A stretch of 64,000 nucleotides of DNA, taken from assembly GCF_019357495.1 (NCBI RefSeq), contig NZ_CP079110.1, positions 806,001 to 870,000 on the forward strand. Reading direction: 5' to 3'. A program made the translations under genes and the position numbers. The DNA comes from Nosocomiicoccus ampullae (GTDB lineage: Bacteria > Bacillota > Bacilli > Staphylococcales > Salinicoccaceae). Every line of letters begins with the position of its first letter. Within the stretch, counting starts at the first letter, position 1. The notes below the pieces were generated by a model. It was not told where the DNA came from. It saw only the letters and a list, made by a program, of their open reading frames with translations, and did no database searches. Below, piece by piece: positions 61,513 through 64,000 of this stretch.

Positions 61513-63300
61513 TTATGATAATCTTTCTAGTTCATCAATTAATTCACCAATATATTTTATCGTATTATCTAGTGGTTCTGATGTTGTGATATCTACACCT
61601 GCATGTTTTGCGAGTTCTACTGCATTTTTCTTACCGCCAAGTTTTAATACTTCTAGCCAATCATCTACTGCAGATTGTCCTTCGTTTAAAATTCGTTTAG
61701 ATACTTCTGTTGAAATCGTAAGACCTGCAGAATACGTATATGGATATAATCCCATGTAGTAGTGTGGTTGTCTCATCCAAGTGAGTTCTGCACCTTCAGT
61801 AATTTCTACGTCATCTCCCCAGAATTCTTCTAATACTTCACGTTTAATTCGATTTAAATCTTGAGCTGTAACTGTTTCGTGGTTGTCTACTAACTTATAA
61901 ACTTCACGTTGATACGCCGCTTCTAATAAGTGTGTAACAAAGTTATGGTAATACGTTCTTGATATTATAGAACTAATAACCCAGCGCTTGAATTGATTAT
62001 TATCGCTTGTTTTCAATAAATGGTTAGCCATTAGCATTTCGTTTAAAGTTGATGGTGCTTCGATAAAGTATAGAGAAGGGCGTGTATCGAATATGTTGTT
62101 TTCTCTATTTGCATTATAGAAATGACCTGCATGACCAAGTTCATGTGCAAGTACAAATACTTCCTCCATCAATGACGTCCAGGTAATTAAGATGTACGGG
62201 TGTACACCGTATGGGCTTGAACAAAATGCGCCTGTTGATTTACCTTTATTTGATACGAAATCAATCCAGCCTTCATCATAAGATCGATTAATCATATTGA
62301 TGTAATCGTCACCCATGATACTTAAGCCGTCGAGTATATATTTACGAGAGTCTTCAATTGTAATTTCTGGTTCTGAATCTGGATCTAGTGAAATTTTTAA
62401 GTCTTCAAACTTCATATTTTCAATATTATTTTCTTTTTGTAAAAGTTTTGCGTAACGTCTCATATGTGGTGCTAAATCTTTCATAATCGTATCAATTTGA
62501 CGGTCGTATAATTCTCTAGATACGTCTTGTTCATGAAGTAAATAATCGATGACAGAGTCAAAACCTCTTAAATCAGCTTCAGCTTTTTCTTGTTTTAAAT
62601 GTAAATCGTACGTCGCAGCAGTTGTATTTTCATATTTCTTTAATACATCGCTAAACTGTCTAAACGCAGTACGTCTAACTGTTTCGTCACGGTGAGATTC
62701 TAATTCACCTTCAAACGATAAATAAGAAAGTGGATATTCTTTACCATCTACGGTAAACGAACCGAAGTCTAAGTCTAGTAATTTCGTTTTTAAATACAGT
62801 TCATAAGGTCCACTAAAAACGTTATTAAAGCTTGCGAGTGCTTTTTCCACGTTTGGATCTAATTGATATGGTTTAACTCTCAATAATTCATCTATAAACC
62901 CTGTATATTCTTTCTTGTTATCTTTTATTTCATTTAAGAAAGACTCATCATTATTCAGTAATTCACTCGTTAAAAATGAAGTTTCTGTTGAGAATAGAGT
63001 AGAAGTTGTACCGATAATACCTGCTAGCTTCTGTGCATCACCATCACCTTGGTCACTCGACAATTTTAAATTTGAATATGTACTTATAATAACTAAGTCT
63101 TCCAGTAATTTACGATAATCATCAATTGCATCAAGAGCAGTTTCTACACTTTCTAAATGACCTTTATATTTACTATTAAAAGATTCTATTTCTTGCCTTA
63201 ATGATTCACTTTTTTCTTTAGCTTCCTCATCATTTTTACATAAATCTGTTAAATCCCAAGTATACTTTTTGTTTACTTCGCTTCTTAATGGTAGCGACAT
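61513..63300 (-). CDS. pepF: Oligoendopeptidase F
   Basis: A 595-residue cytoplasmic M3-family zinc peptidase that cuts short peptides. The zinc motif H386-E387-L-G-H390 lies in A-H-E-L-G-H-A-G-H-F-Y; L-R-x-E-V-N-K-K-Y-T-W-D-L at the start is typical. AAAGGATGATAAT precedes ATG 63300, and a TATAAT lies on the minus strand near plus 63334-63339. The leader contains a tandem TTCGAA pair at 63312-63324 of unknown meaning. The last codons face the MarR gene. Confidence 0.95.
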   Translation of the reverse strand: MSLPLRSEVNKKYTWDLTDLCKNDEEAKEKSESLRQEIESFNSKYKGHLESVETALDAIDDYRKLLEDLVIISTYSNLKLSSDQGDGDAQKLAGIIGTTSTLFSTETSFLTSELLNNDESFLNEIKDNKKEYTGFIDELLRVKPYQLDPNVEKALASFNNVFSGPYELYLKTKLLDLDFGSFTVDGKEYPLSYLSFEGELESHRDETVRRTAFRQFSDVLKKYENTTAATYDLHLKQEKAEADLRGFDSVIDYLLHEQDVSRELYDRQIDTIMKDLAPHMRRYAKLLQKENNIENMKFEDLKISLDPDSEPEITIEDSRKYILDGLSIMGDDYINMINRSYDEGWIDFVSNKGKSTGAFCSSPYGVHPYILITWTSLMEEVFVLAHELGHAGHFYNANRENNIFDTRPSLYFIEAPSTLNEMLMANHLLKTSDNNQFKRWVISSIISRTYYHNFVTHLLEAAYQREVYKLVDNHETVTAQDLNRIKREVLEEFWGDDVEITEGAELTWMRQPHYYMGLYPYTYSAGLTISTEVSKRILNEGQSAVDDWLEVLKLGGKKNAVELAKHAGVDITTSEPLDNTIKYIGELIDELERLS

Positions 63301-63354
63301 ATTATCATCCTTTCGAATTTCGAACTATATCACTATTATACATTGATTTCTGTA

Positions 63355-63392
63355 TAAAAAAAGAGAGAAGACTGAAAATTTAATCTTCTCTC
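63355..63392 (-). terminator. Terminator of the last minus-strand gene
   Basis: On the minus strand GAGAGAAGA (plus 63384-63392) pairs with TCTTCTCTC (plus 63363-63371) and seven to eight T follow. The stop codon of the membrane protein gene lies in the loop. Confidence 0.88.
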
Positions 63393-63997
63393 GTATTTTG
63401 TGCACGGTAATGTCTAAATCCATATGTGCTTTCTCGTATTTTATTTCTACTTTCTAATCCGGCACCAATTGCACCTGCAAACGTACTTATAGACGCTGCA
63501 AACCAGGCGATTCTTAGATAAACTGTTAAACCAGCTTTGTCCGTTTCAATTACAGTAATCTGAGATGGTAAAAATTCACTTGGTAATAATATAATAGATG
63601 CGATTAAAAACATTAAATATAAAATAATATAAAACGTTATAATCGATATCGTTAGTGTACTTAATGTTGTTAAATTATAAAGTCTTATAATTTCTTTTTC
63701 ATCTTTATTATTCGTTGTTTGCCATAAATCGTGTGCAATCATAATCCATGTCGTCATACTAATAATTGCAACTAAATTAATTAAAATCATTCTTTCGACA
63801 CTAAATGAATTCGATAAATTCCACATCGTCGAAAATACCATACCAAACGCACCAGTTGTAAAAGCGACAGCAACTACACTGCTTAAACTACTCATCATAT
63901 TGAGTGGGTTATTTAAAAGTGTCATCGTTACAAATAACTTGAAAAAGTTATTATCTTTTAATAAAAATCTTTCGTGCGGTTTACGATCTTTCCTCAC
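63380..63997 (-). CDS. Membrane protein of unknown function (possibly 5' truncated)
   Basis: A 205-residue product from GTG 63997, with about four membrane helices (roughly 25-55, 70-92, 112-138, 160-182) and a basic, hydrophilic C-terminus. The frame remains open to the window edge, so the true start and any ribosome binding site may lie outside. I do not recognise the family. It is followed by its own terminator and then pepF. Confidence 0.6.
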   Translation of the reverse strand: MRKDRKPHERFLLKDNNFFKLFVTMTLLNNPLNMMSSLSSVVAVAFTTGAFGMVFSTMWNLSNSFSVERMILINLVAIISMTTWIMIAHDLWQTTNNKDEKEIIRLYNLTTLSTLTISIITFYIILYLMFLIASIILLPSEFLPSQITVIETDKAGLTVYLRIAWFAASISTFAGAIGAGLESRNKIRESTYGFRHYRAQNTRED

Positions 63998-64000
63998 TTT

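Noticed and set aside
61475-61759. Plus-strand open frame opposite the end of pepF
   Set aside because: It mirrors the pepF coding sequence, lacks a ribosome binding site, and its composition is that of an antisense shadow.
63312-63324. Tandem TTCGAA in the pepF leader as a LexA or other operator
   Set aside because: It does not match the Firmicute LexA box CGAAC-N4-GTTCG, and a single short repeat is not enough evidence for any named regulator.
1-64000. CRISPR arrays, tRNA genes, prophage or toxin-antitoxin islands
   Set aside because: No spaced direct repeats, tRNA-like folds or phage genes were seen; apart from the IS, the window is ordinary chromosomal backbone.

Overview
The window is a chromosomal segment of a low-GC Gram-positive bacterium. 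Gene content and order point to the family Staphylococcaceae: ArlR/ArlS-like two-component system next to odhAB, CvfB and CvfC homologues, DUF6501, bacillithiol synthase BshA, bacilliredoxin BrxA, and the thyA-dfrA-msrA-msrB block. Much of the order also matches the Bacillus subtilis ypfD-to-ypgR region (rpsA-der-gpsA-yphE-yphF-hup-hepS-menG-hepT-ndk-aro, then ypiA-ypiB-ypiF-qcrABC-ypjA, bshA-cca-birA-dinG-aspB-dnaD-nth-pbp-recU, yppE-ypsA-gpsB-rnpB-ypsC-dynA). The presence of qcrABC, a menaquinol:cytochrome c reductase that Staphylococcus aureus lacks, suggests a genus outside Staphylococcus proper (Macrococcus, Jeotgalicoccus, Nosocomiicoccus or a relative). The sequence does not let me name the species.

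Layout. 1-13,000: ribosomal protein S1 (5' truncated), GTPase Der, glycerol-3-phosphate dehydrogenase, HU, menaquinone side-chain and ring methylation genes, Ndk, the shikimate genes aroC-aroB-aroA, and the conserved accessory genes ypiA/ypiB/ypiF. 13,000-16,600: the qcrABC operon, a DUF1405 membrane protein and a membrane zinc peptidase. 16,600-24,800: bacillithiol, tRNA-end, biotin ligase, DinG nuclease, transaminase, DnaD and endonuclease III genes. 24,776-26,257: a complete IS3-family (IS150-like) insertion sequence. 26,274-29,250 (minus strand): a bifunctional penicillin-binding protein and RecU. 29,300-39,300: yppE, ypsA, gpsB, the RNase P RNA gene, an rRNA methyltransferase, a double dynamin, a sulfurtransferase, a frameshifted 5'-3' exonuclease, an RNase H-like protein, a tiny zinc-finger protein, a frameshifted cvfC, and brxA. 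39,300-49,500: thymidylate/folate genes, methionine sulfoxide reductases, deoD, ctpA, murG, a PAP2 phosphatase, an acetyltransferase and arlRS. 49,500-55,350: the 2-oxoglutarate dehydrogenase E1/E2 genes, a DUF6501 protein and a BrnQ carrier behind a likely CodY box. 55,374-64,000: telA/xpaC, a DUF1033 protein, a cold-shock protein, an ABC-F protein, cvfB, a MarR-type regulator with its own operators, oligoendopeptidase F, and the edge of a membrane protein.

How the genes work together. Most are housekeeping genes in tightly overlapping operons (1-14 nt overlaps are common). Respiration is well represented: HepS/HepT and MenG make menaquinone, QcrABC oxidises it, and OdhAB feeds the TCA cycle. 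Envelope synthesis (MurG, PBP, GpsB, CtpA, PAP2), thiol redox control (BshA, BrxA, MsrA/B, rhodanese) and DNA maintenance (Nth, RecU, DinG, DnaD, YpcP) are the other themes.

I found no clear novel defence or biosynthetic system. The most notable observations are: the IS element sits exactly in the loop of a bidirectional terminator; two conserved genes 1.6 kb apart each carry a -1 frameshift at an A run, one on a canonical A_AAA_AAG slippery heptamer directly before a stop; a 23-residue membrane-peptide gene opposes thyA; the BirA homologue lacks its DNA-binding domain; and a MarR protein is fused to what looks like a GNAT fold without a visible acetyl-CoA loop.
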